NCBI GenBank assembly: GCA_035291905.1
Contig: DATDRF010000024.1
Coordinates: 1-6,434 of the forward strand
Origin: JACPLA01 sp035291905
Lineage (GTDB): Bacteria > Bacteroidota > Ignavibacteria > UBA10030
DNA length: 6,434 bases
Direction of reading: 5' to 3'
Both the position numbers and the translations under genes were made by a program. The notes below the pieces were generated by a model, which had not been told where the DNA came from, did not search any database, and saw nothing but the letters and a program-made list of their open reading frames with translations. Of this stretch, positions 5,856 through 6,434 are shown one piece after another (within the stretch, counting starts at the first letter, position 1; each line of letters begins with the position of its first letter).

Positions 5856-5899
5856 ATATTCTCCTTTGTTGGCATCTTTGCCGTCCCCTAGGAGAATAT
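5856..5899 (-). promoter_or_regulatory. Inverted repeat in the leader of the VOC relic, covering its ribosome binding site
   Basis: ATATTCTCCT (5856-5865) and AGGAGAATAT (5890-5899) are perfect 10-bp inverse complements with a 24-base spacer. On the minus strand the promoter-distal arm contains AGGAG (5865-5861), placed 7 bases before ATG 5853. The spacer holds a smaller GGCA/TGCC hairpin. A transcript starting above 5899 would bury its ribosome binding site in the stem. Alternatively the arms are half-sites of an operator. The upstream arm overlaps a -10-like TATTAT (5903-5898); if that is the real promoter, the RNA would begin inside the arm and the hairpin would not form. Confidence 0.5.
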
Positions 5900-5967
5900 A
5901 ATATGGAGATACTTAGGTTGGAATCGAGAAGATAGTACCCAGGACGGGTGGCAGTTCTCTTTGATGG

Positions 5968-6434
5968 TCACGGCCTTATTCCGACTTCTTCGCTCTGCGG
6001 ACCCTCTGCCCCATATCTGTTCTCGTACGTCACATAGTAGAAATAGAGAGTTCCCTTACGGATCTTCGAATCTGTGAATTCCTGATCCTTTGATAACTCC
6101 ACCGAGGCGACAACAGAGGCTTTCTGTCCCCGCTGATAGCGATAAACCTTCGTGCGAAGGACGCTCGGATCCGGGACCTCACTCCACTGCAGTCTGATGC
6201 CATTTGCCGTACGAGTCGCTGTCAGACCTGCCGGTACGGGGGGTAAGGGAGTAACGGACGTGAGACGAATCGCCTCGCTCGGGTCGCTCTTTCCTCCCAT
6301 GAATCCAAGTGCCCGAATTGCGAATTCGTACGTCGTTCCCGCCGAAAGTGTCGTATCGGTGTAGTTGTTTCTTTGCGGCGGCAAGGTATCAGGGAGAACT
6401 TTGACCGGCGACCATGTCCTGCCATCCTTCCCCA
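5968..6434 (-). CDS. Fibronectin type III domain protein, C-terminal end (5' truncated by window)
   Basis: The frame is open from the right edge (first full codon at 6432) to TGA 5970-5968, giving 154 residues. It holds the end of one FnIII module (strands through TYEFAIRALGFMGGKSDPSE, about residues 33-52) and a complete second one from about residue 65 (PPVPAGLTATRTANGIRLQW) to the end (YFYYVTYENRYGAEGPQSEEVGIRP). The core Trp and the Tyr-rich F strand are in place. Such modules are usually in secreted or surface proteins, where they act as spacers or bind sugars or proteins. What the rest of the protein does lies outside the window. The TTG at 6384 and later candidate starts are not real starts, since the module continues upstream. 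The 114 bases between it and the VOC relic contain only the inverted repeat. Confidence 0.85.
   Translation of the reverse strand, partial: GKDGRTWSPVKVLPDTLPPQRNNYTDTTLSAGTTYEFAIRALGFMGGKSDPSEAIRLTSVTPLPPVPAGLTATRTANGIRLQWSEVPDPSVLRTKVYRYQRGQKASVVASVELSKDQEFTDSKIRKGTLYFYYVTYENRYGAEGPQSEEVGIRP

Noticed and set aside
5897..5902. Perfect TATAAT on the plus strand
   Set aside because: No matching -35 element at 16-18 bases and no plus-strand gene follows; it is part of an AT-rich near-palindrome in the leader repeat.
1..6434. Defence system, CRISPR array, prophage or insertion sequence
   Set aside because: No direct repeat arrays, transposase, integrase or nuclease motifs were seen on either strand; all genes are enzymes, a membrane protein or surface/peptidase fragments.

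Overview
The window looks like bacterial chromosome of medium GC, probably from the Bacteroidota/Ignavibacteriota/Chlorobiota (FCB) side of the tree. That placement rests only on the overall feel of the proteins (an M1 peptidase with HEAT repeats, fibronectin type III modules, an unnamed membrane protein family) and is an inference. There is no rRNA, tRNA, CRISPR array or insertion sequence that I can see.

Layout. On the plus strand, positions 1-1149 hold the C-terminal part of an M1-family (gluzincin) metallopeptidase that enters from the left edge. Everything else reads on the minus strand. In order of transcription (right to left) these are: the C-terminal end of a fibronectin type III protein (edge to 5968); a decayed VOC/glyoxalase-fold gene with an internal deletion and frameshift (5853-5613); a four-helix membrane protein of unknown function (5606-5058); a divergent TrpF-like (phosphoribosylanthranilate isomerase family) protein (5045-4380); a 200-base gap with a possible promoter; a deoxyhypusine-synthase-like protein (4179-3001); an ornithine-decarboxylase-family PLP enzyme (2964-1765); and a small TerB-like protein (1694-1269). 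The peptidase and the minus-strand cluster converge around 1150-1268.

How the genes work together. The clearest functional unit is the pair at 4179-1765. A fold-type III amino acid decarboxylase with all the ornithine decarboxylase landmarks would make putrescine. The DHS-like enzyme directly upstream keeps the catalytic lysine of deoxyhypusine synthase but differs in several amine-pocket residues. Bacteria lack eIF5A, so the likeliest reading is a polyamine route (putrescine to homospermidine, SpeY-type), not hypusine modification. The two genes lie in the same reading frame, separated by one stop codon and 36 bases, and the decarboxylase starts at TTG with a well-placed ribosome binding site.

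The upstream trio (VOC relic, membrane protein, TrpF-like) is tightly packed (6 and 12 bases between genes) and looks translationally coupled. The VOC relic has a strong ribosome binding site that lies in one arm of a perfect 10-base inverted repeat in its leader. The most interesting points are the remodelled DHS-like enzyme beside a decarboxylase, the TrpF-like protein that keeps its catalytic Cys and Asp but has lost the usual substrate-binding loop, and the VOC relic with its structured leader.
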